Made by a program: the position numbers and the translations under genes. Shown in pieces: positions 1-9,251 of a stretch of DNA of 64,000 nt. Numbering within the stretch: the first letter of the stretch is position 1; every line of letters begins with the position of its first letter. The stretch is from Natronorubrum halophilum (GTDB lineage: Archaea; Halobacteriota; Halobacteria; Halobacteriales; Natrialbaceae). A model generated the notes under the pieces. That model saw nothing but the letters and a program-made list of their open reading frames with translations. It was not told the origin of the DNA and ran no database searches. Location of the stretch: assembly GCF_003670115.1 (NCBI RefSeq), contig NZ_QQTY01000002.1, positions 310,001 through 374,000 on the forward strand, read 5' to 3'.

Positions 1-1334
1 TGAGTATCACCGCCGATTACCCGCTGGTTTCGCCGCCGATGCTGGGCGACCGCTTCGTCGGTCGGGAGCTGTTCGGGACAGAGCAGACAGGCCGCGGTGT
101 GCTCGTCATCGTTCTCGTCGACTGGCACGGAGACGGGGTGAACCGCCTCGCATTCGGCGAACGCCTTCGGACAGCGCGGTGCGAATCGACAGGAGGTCGC
201 CGGTTCGTTCGGCGTCGGGACGTTCCCCTCGATAGTCTGGAGTCGGTCGCCGTCCTGTTTGCCCGGAATTGACTGGAGCAGTCCGCGCGTGTACGGATGC
301 TTCGGATCCGCAAACAGCGCGTTCACGCCGGCCGTCTCGACGACTTCGCCGGCGTACATGACGTTTACTCGGTTACTGATATCCGCGATGACACCCATGT
401 CGTGCGTGATGAACATCATCGAGAGGTCTCGCTTCGCTTGCAGATCCGCGAGCAGGTCGAGAATCTGGGCCTGTATCGTCACGTCGAGGGCCGTCGTCGG
501 CTCGTCACAGATCAACAGCTCCGGATCGCAGGCCAGTGCCATCGCGATCACGGCGCGCTGGCGCATCCCCCCGGAGAACTGGTGGGGGTACTCGGTTACC
601 CGACGGCGCGCGTCCGGAATGCCGACGTCCTCGAGCAGCGTTATCGCCTCCTGTGTCGCTTCGTTGCCTTTCAGTCCCTGGTGTAACCGGAGCGCCTCCT
701 TGATCTGATTACCGACCGTGTAGACCGGGTTGAGGCTCGTCATCGGGTCCTGGAACACCATGGCAATCCGGTTCCCGCGTATGAGCCGCTGTGGCTCCCC
801 ACTGAGGCGGGTGATCTCGACGAACCCGCTCGCGATATCGTCCGGCGAGTCGGAGCTGCCCTCGGTGATGAATACGCAGTCGTTCTCGTCAACGATACCG
901 AGTTCCTCGCCGTATCCGGCGGCGACAATGTCTTCGAGCGGCACGTCATCGGCGTCCTCGTATCCGAACGCCGCCGGCCTGACATCGATCGCCGTGCGAT
1001 CGAACAGTTCGAACGGATCGTACTCGGCCCTGAGCGGCTCGAGGTCGACGGTGCGTCCGGAGAACTTCGCGGCGTATTCGCGGACGGTCTCGAGATGGTT
1101 GAACCGGATGCTACTACCGTCGAGAATCCGGCCGGGCGAGTCGATGAGACGCATGATCGATCGGGCGGTAACGCTCTTCCCGGATCCACTCTCGCCGACG
1201 ATGCCGACGGTCTCTCCGTGGTGGATGTCGAAAGAGATACCGTCGACGGCTCGGATCGTCTCCTTCTCCGTGAAGAAGGCGGTCTGGAGGTTTCGAACGT
1301 CGAGGATCGGCTCGGTGGATGGAGCACGCGACAT
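1..1334 (-). CDS. Dipeptide/oligopeptide ABC transporter ATP-binding protein (DppD/OppD-like), 3' end cut by window
   Basis: This is the ATPase that powers a binding-protein-dependent peptide (or nickel/peptide-like) importer on the inner face of the membrane. 444 complete codons are visible and the frame is still open at base 1, so the C-terminus lies outside. The Walker A motif GESGSGKS is at residues 47-54, a Q-loop (MVFQDPMTSLNP) near 190, the signature SGGMRQR near 253 and Walker B (ELLICDEPTTALD) near 270. A C-terminal HPYTRGLL segment is typical of the oligopeptide subfamily. About 70-90 acidic residues are inserted between Walker A and the Q-loop, making it much longer than the usual roughly 330 residues. 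The start ATG overlaps the permease stop by one base (TGATG), which implies translational coupling. The substrate cannot be read from the sequence. Confidence 0.93.
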   Translation of the reverse strand, partial: MSRAPSTEPILDVRNLQTAFFTEKETIRAVDGISFDIHHGETVGIVGESGSGKSVTARSIMRLIDSPGRILDGSSIRFNHLETVREYAAKFSGRTVDLEPLRAEYDPFELFDRTAIDVRPAAFGYEDADDVPLEDIVAAGYGEELGIVDENDCVFITEGSSDSPDDIASGFVEITRLSGEPQRLIRGNRIAMVFQDPMTSLNPVYTVGNQIKEALRLHQGLKGNEATQEAITLLEDVGIPDARRRVTEYPHQFSGGMRQRAVIAMALACDPELLICDEPTTALDVTIQAQILDLLADLQAKRDLSMMFITHDMGVIADISNRVNVMYAGEVVETAGVNALFADPKHPYTRGLLQSIPGKQDGDRLQTIEGNVPTPNEPATSCRFAPRCPKAFAECEAVHPVSVPVDENDDEHTAACLLCPEQLPTDEAVAQHRRRNQRVIGGDT

Positions 1335-3082
1335 CAGCCACCACCTCCGGATGCCGCAGCACCGGCATCGCCGGTCCCGTTGGTATCGCCGGTCCCGCCG
1401 GTATCGGCCTCGGGATCGATCGCATCCCGGATTCCGTCACCCAGTGCGTTGAACGCCGTGACCACGAAGACGATCATCAATCCGGGGATGGTCGCGACGT
1501 GCCACGACGACGTGGCGACGAACGATCGGCCGTCGCTGACGAGTCGCCCCCACTCGGGTGTCGGCGGGTCGATACCCAACCCGAGGAACGACAGCGCAGC
1601 CGTCGCGATGATTATCCCACCGAGCAGCAGCGAGCCGTAGATCATGATATATCCGGCAAGGTACGGTGCCATGTGTTTTCGCATCGTGTTCATCGGCGTC
1701 TGTCCGTAGCTCCTCGCAGCGTCGACCCACTCCTCCTCTGCGACCTGCAACGACGGGCCGCGGATCGTCCGCCACATCCCCGGCCAGTAGACGAACGCGA
1801 AGATCAACCCGAGGAGTATCCCGCCGTTGAGTGGCTCTGCGAGCGGGTGATTGCCTTGTTTGAAGATGACCGACAGCATCATCACGAGCAAGAACGCCGG
1901 AATCGCGATGATCGTATCGCTCGTTATCACCGTCAGGACGTCGACGAGCCCCTTGTAGTACGCGGTGACCAGCGACATCGTGACCGCGATCAGGCCACCT
2001 AGGCCGATGGCGAGCAGCCCGATCACCAGCGACGTCTGTGCGCCGTAAGCGATGTGCGTGAGCAGGTCCTGCCCGCTCGAGGTCGTCCCGAGCGGTGCCC
2101 AGCGGTCGTAGTTGTCGTAGCTCATCGGCCCGATGGTGTTCTGTCCGTTGGACTTGCTGTTGAGATTCGCCACCCCCGGCGTGACCGACGCGACCTCGCC
2201 GTCGTCGAGGTACTCGACCTCGTACTCGTAGGGCGAGTGGATGTTTTGCTCGGCCGGAACCGGACTGACGGCCGGTGCCCACAGGGCCGTGACGAGGAAC
2301 ATGAGCACGACGATCAGGCCGAACAACCCCCAGTAGTGGCCTCGGAAGCGATTGATGGTGTCGTCACGCGGCGTCCAGTCGGCCTGCCGATAGTGCTCTC
2401 GGAAGACGTTGTACCCCTTCCAGGCCCAGACGATCACGGCGAGTGCGTACCCGTAGACGAGCAACACGCGAATCCCCCACGCGACCGCGGGCGAGAGGCC
2501 GAGGAACGTTCCCTCCCAGCCGCCGTCGGGCGTCCTGTGACCCTGGTTCTCGATGACCTCGTGACTGGTGAGCGTCGGGATCGACGACAGCGTATTGAAC
2601 ACGCCATCGATCGCGCCGTTGACGATTCCGCCGACCGGCGTGAACGCCAACAGAACCGCGAGACCGGCGAGAACGGCGGTGATGACGACCCGCTCGAGGA
2701 AGCGGATGATTCGATCACTCACGCCGACATCGAACCGGTCGGCGGCGGACCAGGAAACGGCTCTGGTGAGGAGAACGGACACCCCGAATAGGATGAGCAG
2801 TGAGATCGCGTCACTCACGATGTAGCTGACCAGTGAAACGGTCGCCGCGCCGACCGATCCGCCGATCCAGTTTGGAATCATCCCCACCGTGCTGATCGCG
2901 AACTTGATCGCACCCACGAGATTACCAACCCAGCCCGCGTACCGGCCGAACTCGAGGGCGATCAACACGGCCGCACCGATCAGCCAGATCCGTGCCGGAT
3001 GGGGATTCGCGGCGATGCGTTCGCGGAGTAAGGGCTCTTCGTCTGTCGAATCGGTCGTCTCGAGGGACTCTTTCAAACTCAT
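1334..3082 (-). CDS. ABC transporter permease (DppC/OppC family) with long N-terminal membrane extension
   Basis: This is the second membrane subunit of the same importer, 582 residues against about 300 for ordinary DppC. The C-terminal third (about residues 345-555) is the binding-protein-dependent permease core, with the EAA-type loop (EEEWVDAARSYGQ) that docks on the ATPase. The first ~290 residues hold roughly six extra hydrophobic segments and an acidic soluble linker. The tail after residue 560 is Gly/Thr/Asp-rich and looks disordered. It overlaps the DppB-like gene by 4 bases (ATGA) and the ATPase gene by 1, so the three are one operon. The function of the N-terminal extension is unknown to me. 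Confidence 0.92.
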   Translation of the reverse strand: MSLKESLETTDSTDEEPLLRERIAANPHPARIWLIGAAVLIALEFGRYAGWVGNLVGAIKFAISTVGMIPNWIGGSVGAATVSLVSYIVSDAISLLILFGVSVLLTRAVSWSAADRFDVGVSDRIIRFLERVVITAVLAGLAVLLAFTPVGGIVNGAIDGVFNTLSSIPTLTSHEVIENQGHRTPDGGWEGTFLGLSPAVAWGIRVLLVYGYALAVIVWAWKGYNVFREHYRQADWTPRDDTINRFRGHYWGLFGLIVVLMFLVTALWAPAVSPVPAEQNIHSPYEYEVEYLDDGEVASVTPGVANLNSKSNGQNTIGPMSYDNYDRWAPLGTTSSGQDLLTHIAYGAQTSLVIGLLAIGLGGLIAVTMSLVTAYYKGLVDVLTVITSDTIIAIPAFLLVMMLSVIFKQGNHPLAEPLNGGILLGLIFAFVYWPGMWRTIRGPSLQVAEEEWVDAARSYGQTPMNTMRKHMAPYLAGYIMIYGSLLLGGIIIATAALSFLGLGIDPPTPEWGRLVSDGRSFVATSSWHVATIPGLMIVFVVTAFNALGDGIRDAIDPEADTGGTGDTNGTGDAGAAASGGGG

Positions 3083-4107
3083 TGTTCGTACCCCACTCGC
3101 GGGTCGATTATCGTGTACAGGAGGTCCTGCAGGATGTTCAGCAAGATGATGATCACCGTGAAGATGAACAGCAACGCTCCCGCGAGCGGCAGGTCTCCCT
3201 GTATCGTCGCCAGGAAGAAGATCCGACCGAGACCGTTGATGTTGAAGATCGATTCGACGATGACGGACCCGCCGATCAGCAAGAACGCCTCGTTCGTGAT
3301 GACGGGGACAAGCGGAATCAGCGCGTTTCTGAAGACGTGTTTCCAGACGATGACGCGGTTCGTCAGCCCCTTCGCTTTGGCCGTCTCGATGTAGTTCGAG
3401 TTGATCGTCTCGAGGACGGCCGTCCGTCCGATACGGAGTTCGGCCGCCATCGAGGCCGATCCGAGGACCAGCGCAGGCGGGAGGATGAGTTTGATGTCGC
3501 TCGCCAGCATCGACCAGTCGATACCGGCACCCGAGAAGAACGACAGATCGGGCGTTCCCGTGATGCTTCTAATCTCCGGCCCGAACGTGTACCAGTCGAA
3601 TCCGAGCCAGCCGCCGCCTTTCGTCTGGCGGAGGATGGCGAGGAGGATGATACTCAACCAGAAGTTCGGCATGGCCTGCCAGAGGATTCCGCTCACGGAG
3701 GCGACGTAGTCGCCCCCGCTGTTGGGACGCAAGCCGGCGTAGAATCCGAGCGGAATGCCGATAAACAGGGGGAGCAATATCGCCCAGAACCCGAGCCACA
3801 GCGTCGGCGGACCCGCAAACGAGAGGATCTCGATTACGTCCATGTCCCCGTAGATGACCCAGGACTGCCCCAGATCGAATGTCAGGAAGTTCGTCACGTA
3901 ATCGAGATACTGCTCCCAGAGCGGGTCGTTGAGTCCGAGCCGTTCGCGCATTCGCGCTGCATCGGCTCCCGACGCCTCGGGACCGAGCCTCGCGGCGACG
4001 GGATCGACCGGACCCATTCGCAACAGGACGAAGATGAACGTCATGACGAAGAAGAGGACCGGTACCGAAAGCAGGAGTCGCTTGAAGAAGTATTTCCAGC
4101 GACTCAT
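3079..4107 (-). CDS. ABC transporter permease (DppB/OppB family)
   Basis: This is the first membrane subunit of the peptide-type importer, 342 residues, the normal family length. It begins with a short basic stretch and a membrane segment (residues about 9-30), as in DppB. The permease core with several transmembrane helices follows, and an EAA-type loop (NYIETAKAKGLTN) sits near residue 240. The C-terminus DPRVGYEQ is typical of the family. The ATG at 4107 lies about 28 nt after an AT-rich TATA-like box, so the permease-ATPase cistrons may have their own leaderless promoter separate from the binding-protein gene 141 bp upstream. Confidence 0.94.
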   Translation of the reverse strand: MSRWKYFFKRLLLSVPVLFFVMTFIFVLLRMGPVDPVAARLGPEASGADAARMRERLGLNDPLWEQYLDYVTNFLTFDLGQSWVIYGDMDVIEILSFAGPPTLWLGFWAILLPLFIGIPLGFYAGLRPNSGGDYVASVSGILWQAMPNFWLSIILLAILRQTKGGGWLGFDWYTFGPEIRSITGTPDLSFFSGAGIDWSMLASDIKLILPPALVLGSASMAAELRIGRTAVLETINSNYIETAKAKGLTNRVIVWKHVFRNALIPLVPVITNEAFLLIGGSVIVESIFNINGLGRIFFLATIQGDLPLAGALLFIFTVIIILLNILQDLLYTIIDPRVGYEQ

Positions 4108-4130
4108 GGCATATATCTTTCGGTTCGGTA

Positions 4131-4140
4131 GCTATTTTGC
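4131..4140 (-). promoter_or_regulatory. TATA-like box for the permease/ATPase cistrons
   Basis: On the minus strand it reads GCAAAATAGC, centred about 28 nt before the ATG at 4107. That spacing fits a leaderless haloarchaeal transcript. The rest of the 4108-4248 spacer is AT-rich and holds no gene. Confidence 0.45.
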
Positions 4141-4248
4141 AAACAACGGTTCATACATACACACTCGCCTGACTTTTACACATGTATCTAAATATTTCGA
4201 TTTTCGCTGTTCCGAGAACGGGGATCGATCATGACGGCTAGAGGGCCG

Positions 4249-6069
4249 TTAGGACTCGTCCTCCAGGTTCACCTGCCAGTCGAGGTAGTAGCCGTTCGTT
4301 TCGCTGGGCATTCGGGAGGTGTCCGTGTTCTTCGGCTCGAAGCCAAAGTGACCGTACGCGACGTCCGGCCAGCTCCAGATCCAGCCCAGCGAGAACATCT
4401 CGAGGTCGCCGTCCTCACCGCGGTCCTGAAGCGTCGAGAACTGTATATTTTCAGTGTTTGCGTCCACGCCAAGGCCGGCGAGCTTCTCTCGGAGCAATTC
4501 GCCCAGTTCCTGGAACGCCGGGCTGGTCTCGTAGGTGGACACCGTCATCTCGAACGGCTCGTCCTCGGTGAAGCCGGCCTCCTCGAGCACGTCGCCGGCG
4601 CTGCCACGGTCGGTCTCGTTGGGACTGTACGGCCACTCGTCGACCCAGTCCTCGTAGCCGTCCTGCCCGGTCGGCCACATCGCCGGCGGCGTGAAGCTGA
4701 ACGCCTCGGTGCCACGGTTCTGGAGGACGTCGTTGATGAACTCCTCGTGATCCATGACGTACGCGACGGCCTTCCGGACGGGCCGTGGGACGTTGCTTAC
4801 GTTGAACGCGAAGTAGAACGTTCCGAGTTCGGGAACTGCGAGGTAGCTCGTGGTTTCGCCGTTCTCGAACTCTCCGTAGGTACCGAACTCCCGGCCGCTA
4901 TCGTCGGTTTCGGCGTCGATGAGAGAGGGGTCGTAGTAGGAGGTCGGAATCTCGAAGAAGTCGGCGTTTTGCTCCATCGCATAGGTGAACTTCGATTCCG
5001 GATCCTCGTTGATCTCCCAGTGGACGGATTCGACGCTCGCGACGGTATCGTGGTAGTTGTCGTTGCGGACGATCCGCATCCCCTCGCCGGGGTTCAACTC
5101 GTCGTACTCGAAGGGACCGGTCCCGTTGGCCATCTCCGTACGGAACTCGTCGTGGCTGACCTCGCCGTCGTAGCCGTCGATGTCGCCGACGATTCCCTCC
5201 GGAACGACGGCGAAGCCGCTGTAGGTGAGGACGTCCAGTACGGCCGGGTTCGGCTCGTTGAGAGTGATCTCGAACGTGAGATCGTCGACGATCTCGATTC
5301 CCAGCGAGTCGGGGACGACGCCGCCGTCGCCGTCCGTTTCGTGCTCGATGCCGAGACCGCCCGTCGATGCGGTTATGAAGTTCACTCGTTCGCTGTACTC
5401 GGACTCGGCGAGTCGGCGGAACGAGTACTTGACGTCGTCCGCCGTCAGGTCCTGTCCGTCGTGGAACTGGACGCCGTCTTTGAGCGTAAACGTCCACGTC
5501 AGACCGTCCTCGGACGTCTCGAAGGACTCGATCAACTGGTTTTCGACCTCCGCGACGCCGGCCGGATAGGTGGTCAGCGTCTCGTAGAGCTGGGCGATGA
5601 CTTCGCTGGACGCGGTGTCCGTCGACATGATCGGGTCCAGTTCGTCGAACGTAGCGCTGATCAGGTTCAGTTCGGTGTCCCCTTCCACTTCCGTTCGATT
5701 GTGCTGTAAGTGGTGACGGCCGAGAGCACCCAGCTTCGGAATATCGACGTAGTCGTACCAGAAGAACTCGCCCTTGCTGTGGTGCGTGGGCATGAGGACC
5801 ATGTCGTCCCGGACGGCCTCTTCGATCTCGATATACGCTTCGGTACGGGTATCTTCCGCGTCGGGACCCGGGTTGTCGATGATTCGTTCCCAGGCTGCCT
5901 GTGCCTTTTCTGCGTGTTCACTCACTTCGAAGTCAGTTTCCTCATCGTCTTCATCGTCGCTGAGGAGGGCTGAACAACCCGCGAGTCCCACCGATGCGCT
6001 ACCACCGAGAAGAGCAAGCATTCGTCGTCTTGATGGATCTACGTTCTGTCCATTCGGGCTATCGGACAT
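4249..6069 (-). CDS. Peptide-type ABC transporter substrate-binding lipoprotein (SBP_bac_5 family)
   Basis: This is the extracellular solute receptor of the importer encoded just downstream, 606 residues. The N-terminus has a Tat-type signal (SRRRMLALLGG, residues about 13-23) followed by a lipobox ending LAGC, so the protein is expected to be exported folded and lipid-anchored. An acidic DDEDDEE linker follows. The body has typical family-5 features: a VENQLIESFETSEDGLTWTF segment, DGVQFHDGQDLTADDVKYS and repeated lobe elements. The order binding protein - permease - permease - ATPase is the classic one. Dipeptide, oligopeptide, nickel and other ligands are all possible for this family. Confidence 0.94.
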   Translation of the reverse strand: MSDSPNGQNVDPSRRRMLALLGGSASVGLAGCSALLSDDEDDEETDFEVSEHAEKAQAAWERIIDNPGPDAEDTRTEAYIEIEEAVRDDMVLMPTHHSKGEFFWYDYVDIPKLGALGRHHLQHNRTEVEGDTELNLISATFDELDPIMSTDTASSEVIAQLYETLTTYPAGVAEVENQLIESFETSEDGLTWTFTLKDGVQFHDGQDLTADDVKYSFRRLAESEYSERVNFITASTGGLGIEHETDGDGGVVPDSLGIEIVDDLTFEITLNEPNPAVLDVLTYSGFAVVPEGIVGDIDGYDGEVSHDEFRTEMANGTGPFEYDELNPGEGMRIVRNDNYHDTVASVESVHWEINEDPESKFTYAMEQNADFFEIPTSYYDPSLIDAETDDSGREFGTYGEFENGETTSYLAVPELGTFYFAFNVSNVPRPVRKAVAYVMDHEEFINDVLQNRGTEAFSFTPPAMWPTGQDGYEDWVDEWPYSPNETDRGSAGDVLEEAGFTEDEPFEMTVSTYETSPAFQELGELLREKLAGLGVDANTENIQFSTLQDRGEDGDLEMFSLGWIWSWPDVAYGHFGFEPKNTDTSRMPSETNGYYLDWQVNLEDES

Positions 6070-6090
6070 AGCAATGCGTTAATCAGACAC

Positions 6091-6110
6091 ATATTATAAA
6101 CTTATCGGCA
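6091..6110 (-). promoter_or_regulatory. Promoter of the binding-protein gene (BRE/TATA)
   Basis: The minus strand reads CCGATAAGTTTATAATAT across this stretch. The TATA element is centred about 27 nt before the ATG at 6069, which implies a leaderless mRNA. Confidence 0.65.
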
Positions 6111-6190
6111 ACGATCGGGGATTCGCTTAATATATTGTTCCCCACTCTCCGAAAAATTTAGATCCTAAGACAGCCTGGCACATTGATGGA

Positions 6191-6210
6191 CACATAAGCC
6201 CCATTATGTG
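6191..6210. promoter_or_regulatory. Perfect inverted repeat, candidate operator
   Basis: CACATAA and TTATGTG form exact 7-bp arms around a 6-base spacer. A TATA-like tract lies at 6235-6246. If that tract is used leftwards, the palindrome covers the expected start of transcription, as a repressor site would. It lies 122 nt upstream of the importer's binding-protein gene. The role is inferred only from position and symmetry. Confidence 0.4.
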
Positions 6211-6442
6211 TAATCTCGAACATCAGGGGACGGATTTTTATATAATGGTTAGTAATGTGCATTCTCCGGGGACGAGTATCACATCAATTACCGAGATCGA
6301 ACGCTCACTACCGTCTCGCGTTGCGAAGGGAAGGAAGTCGAGGAGTAAGGAACGGGACGGATGGTTTCTGTCCCCGCGTCAACGGCTGGACGCCTGTTGC
6401 TTTCGACTCCGTGGACTGGAAGCGCAGCCCGTCAGGATCCGG

Positions 6443-7012
6443 TCAGTCGTCGCCGTTTTCGTCGATAATCACGACCTCGCCGTCGACGACGTCGACGTTG
6501 ATAAGCGTCTTGACGTCGTAGCCGGCGTCCGCCGCTTTGTTCTCGCCGCCGACTTTCTTGATGACCGCGACCGTGTCGACGACCTCCGCCCCGATTTCGT
6601 CGAGCGCCTCGAGGACGGACGCGAGCGTGCCGCCCGTCGAGAGGACGTCGTCGAGCACGAGTACGCGCTCGCCCTCGCGAACGTCGTTGATGTACATCTC
6701 GTTCTCCGAGTAGCCGGTTTTCTGGGAGATGGCGACTTCGTCGTCGAGGCCGTACTGGCGCTTTCGGATGACCGTCAGCGGAATGTCGGTCATCAGCGAG
6801 ACGGCGGTCGAGATGTGAATACCCATCGCCGCGGGAGTCACGATCCGGTCGACTTCCTCGAGCTTTGCCTTTCGAATGATCCGAATGACGATCTCTCGGA
6901 GGAGGCCGGGGTCGAGTTTTGGAACTCCGTCGCTGATCGGGTGGACGAAGTAGTGATAGCCGTTTTTCTCGATGATCGGGGCCTCGAGAAGCGACCGCTT
7001 CAACTGATCCAT
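6443..7012 (-). CDS. Hypoxanthine/guanine (purine) phosphoribosyltransferase
   Basis: This is a purine-salvage enzyme that transfers ribose phosphate from PRPP to hypoxanthine or guanine (adenine cannot be excluded). The ATG at 7012 gives 189 residues. An upstream in-frame start at 7054 would add 14 residues that look unrelated to the family, so I prefer the inner one. The PRPP-binding loop [14 protein letters not shown] is at residues 117-130. Upstream, [16 protein letters not shown] and the flexible-loop region [13 protein letters not shown] match the archaeal HGPRT/APT group. The C-terminus is acidic. It is probably a single cytoplasmic cistron. Confidence 0.85.
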   Translation of the reverse strand: MDQLKRSLLEAPIIEKNGYHYFVHPISDGVPKLDPGLLREIVIRIIRKAKLEEVDRIVTPAAMGIHISTAVSLMTDIPLTVIRKRQYGLDDEVAISQKTGYSENEMYINDVREGERVLVLDDVLSTGGTLASVLEALDEIGAEVVDTVAVIKKVGGENKAADAGYDVKTLINVDVVDGEVVIIDENGDD

Positions 7013-7076
7013 GTCGTGGGTCTGGTGGTCTCGGAGTAAAAGTTGACGATCCACTTGCGCGGTGCGTGTCTCGTTG

Positions 7077-7670
7077 TCACCGTCGACCGTCGCTACCGTA
7101 ACTGAGTTCGGGCGGCTGACTGCCGTGACCGAGTCGCATGTTCCGCTCGTGGTAGATGTGGACCGCCGCCGTCAGGGTGAACGTGACGGCGATCGCCCCC
7201 GCCCAGGTCAGGTTCGACAGTAACGTCAGCGGATAGATATCGAGCCACAGCGCGGCTACCAGGGCCGAACTGATCGCCCCGAGCGAGAGGTACAGTTCCC
7301 GCCAGGCGAACTCGTGACCGGGGACGATCTCGAGGTAGATACTGATATCTCGCGCCCGGTTCGTCCCCTCGATGACGCCCTCGTCGGAGTCGAACTCGAG
7401 GATCCCGGATTGGTCCATCTTCGGGAGATGAGTCTGCTGGAGCGTCGTATAGACGCGTTTTCGCTGTTCGGGCGTCACCTCCTCGAGGGTCGTATCGTAC
7501 TCCCAGGCGGCGACCTGCTGGGCGAGGGCACCGAGTTCGACGGGCCGACTGTCCTGTTTGAGATACTGGAGGACGTAGCGCCGTCGCTGGTTACGAAGTA
7601 CTTCGAAGATTTCGCCTTTCGAGAGGGAACCACTACTGCCGGTCTCGTTGGAGTGTTGTTGGGCCACCAC
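7077..7670 (-). CDS. DUF7344-type winged-helix membrane protein
   Basis: This is a 197-residue haloarchaeal protein of unknown function. Residues about 17-110 resemble the DUF7344 winged-helix domain, including [18 protein letters not shown], a helix with [12 protein letters not shown] and a terminal [11 protein letters not shown]. Two membrane helices follow (about 125-147 and 152-172), then a short charged tail. The start is GTG at 7670, directly followed by a second GTG. A TATA-like AGTATATT at 7700-7707 lies about 33 nt upstream. It may be a membrane-tethered regulator, but this is inference from domain order only. Confidence 0.75.
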   Translation of the reverse strand: MVAQQHSNETGSSGSLSKGEIFEVLRNQRRRYVLQYLKQDSRPVELGALAQQVAAWEYDTTLEEVTPEQRKRVYTTLQQTHLPKMDQSGILEFDSDEGVIEGTNRARDISIYLEIVPGHEFAWRELYLSLGAISSALVAALWLDIYPLTLLSNLTWAGAIAVTFTLTAAVHIYHERNMRLGHGSQPPELSYGSDGRR

Positions 7671-7841
7671 GAATCACCTCGGCGCACCGGTCGAGATCGA
7701 ATATACTGTCCCACTACCGTCAAGAGCTATCGCAGCGTCCGATGCTGGTCGGATATTCGCCCCCGAAACCGGTCGCATACCTGTTAATTTGTGCGACGAA
7801 CGCCACCTATATAACTCCCCTGACGATCTCACCGATCGAGT

Positions 7842-9065
7842 CTAGGGGCCGACTGCGTCACCCAGGATCGCCGCGATCGAATCGGCGATCTCTCTTCCCA
7901 ACCCCGTTTTCGTTCCTTCGTATCGAGCGGCGTCGTCCCCGTGGACCAGCAGCGCCGTCGTCCGCGCTGTCCCCATCACGCTCGCGTCGTTGGCCACGAC
8001 GAACGCCAGTCCGGCGCGCTCGAGCGTCTTCCGCGCCCGGTCGATCATCGCCGTCTCGTCGCCCGAGGTTTCGGTCTTGAACCCGACGATCGGCAGGTCC
8101 GGGTGCTCGTCGCGGATCTCGTCGATGAGCTTCGGCGTCGGCTCGAGGTCGAGCGTGAGGTCCTGGCCCGAGCGGATCTTCTCGGCGCTCGTCTCGACGG
8201 TGTAGTCCCCGATCGCGGCCGCCGAAACCAGTGCGTCCGCGTCCGCACACGCCTCCCGGGTCGCCTCGAGCATCTCGCTCGCGCTCTCGACGCTTCGGAC
8301 CGCGGCGTACGGTACGTTGCCCTCGTCGTCGCTCTCGGGCAGCGCCGCGTCTCGCGTAACCGACTGTGGGCCGACGAACCCGTGTACGAGCGTCACGTCG
8401 GCTCCGCGGACGTAACAGGCGCTCGCGACGGCCCGGCCCATCTTCCCGGACGATCGGTTCGTGAGCACGCGCACGGGATCGATCGACTCCCCCGTGGCTC
8501 CGCTGGTGACGACGACGCGTTCGTCCTCGAGCGGCCGCTCGCCCGCTGCGCGGGCCACGTCGCAGACGATGGCCTCCTCGCTGGCGATCTTGGCCTTCCC
8601 CTCCTCGATGCGCGGGTCGACGAAGTCGACGCCCCAGTCGGCGACGGTGTCGATGGCCTCGAGGACGCCGGGGTGGTCGTACATCGGTTCGTGCATCGCG
8701 GGTGCGACGACGACCGGCGTTCCGGACCCGAGCGCCGTCGTCGCCGTCGTCGTGACCGGCGTGTCGTCGACCGCGCCGGCGATCTTGCCGACGGTGTTGG
8801 CCGTCGCGGGGGCGATCAGAAGGACGTCGGCCCAGCCGTCGTACCCGCACAACTCGACGTGTTCGACGCTCCCCGTGATCTCGGTGACGACGTCGTTCTC
8901 GGTGGCGAACTCGATGGCCCACGGGTGGATGATCCCTCGTGCGCTGCCGGTCATCACGCCTCTCACCTCGGCGCCCTGGCGTCGCAACTCGTGGGCCAAT
9001 TCGACCGTCTTGACGGCGGCGATCGATCCCGTCACCCCGAGCGCGACGTTGACTCCCTCGAGCAT
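7842..9065 (-). CDS. coaBC: Bifunctional phosphopantothenoylcysteine decarboxylase / phosphopantothenate-cysteine ligase
   Basis: This enzyme carries out two consecutive steps of coenzyme A synthesis, joining cysteine to 4'-phosphopantothenate and decarboxylating the product. The 407-residue length is normal for CoaBC. The N-terminal FMN-binding CoaC half shows GVTGSIAAVKTVEL, the PASANT-type loop (APATANTVGKIAG) and APAMHEPMYDHP, where the usual substrate-clamp Asn reads His. The CoaB half starts near residue 185 with VVTSGATGESIDPVRVLTNRSSG and includes FVVANDASVMG. The gene stands alone; 186 bp without features separate it from the siderophore gene upstream. Confidence 0.93.
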   Translation of the reverse strand: MLEGVNVALGVTGSIAAVKTVELAHELRRQGAEVRGVMTGSARGIIHPWAIEFATENDVVTEITGSVEHVELCGYDGWADVLLIAPATANTVGKIAGAVDDTPVTTTATTALGSGTPVVVAPAMHEPMYDHPGVLEAIDTVADWGVDFVDPRIEEGKAKIASEEAIVCDVARAAGERPLEDERVVVTSGATGESIDPVRVLTNRSSGKMGRAVASACYVRGADVTLVHGFVGPQSVTRDAALPESDDEGNVPYAAVRSVESASEMLEATREACADADALVSAAAIGDYTVETSAEKIRSGQDLTLDLEPTPKLIDEIRDEHPDLPIVGFKTETSGDETAMIDRARKTLERAGLAFVVANDASVMGTARTTALLVHGDDAARYEGTKTGLGREIADSIAAILGDAVGP

Positions 9066-9251
9066 TCGTCTGCTAGTCTCTCTCGGGGTATGTTAAGCGT
9101 AGCGAGGCTCATCGATCGACGACGGGCCGCGACTCCCTCGACTGAGGTTCCCGTCGGTCCCCGTCCGTTCACGGCTCGAAGCGCCGCCCGCACGCGGTTC
9201 GAGTGGTCCGAAGTGAGACCGTCGAACGCCGCTGAAGACGGGTGTGGTCTC

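Larger units (their letters stand above)
6070..6442. other. Intergenic region, no gene seen
   Basis: These 373 bases separate the binding-protein start from the phosphoribosyltransferase stop. They hold the leaderless promoter at 6091-6110, the palindrome at 6191-6210 and a second TATA-like tract (TTTTTATATAAT, 6235-6246). The rest, 6250-6442, shows no convincing coding or RNA feature. Confidence 0.6.
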
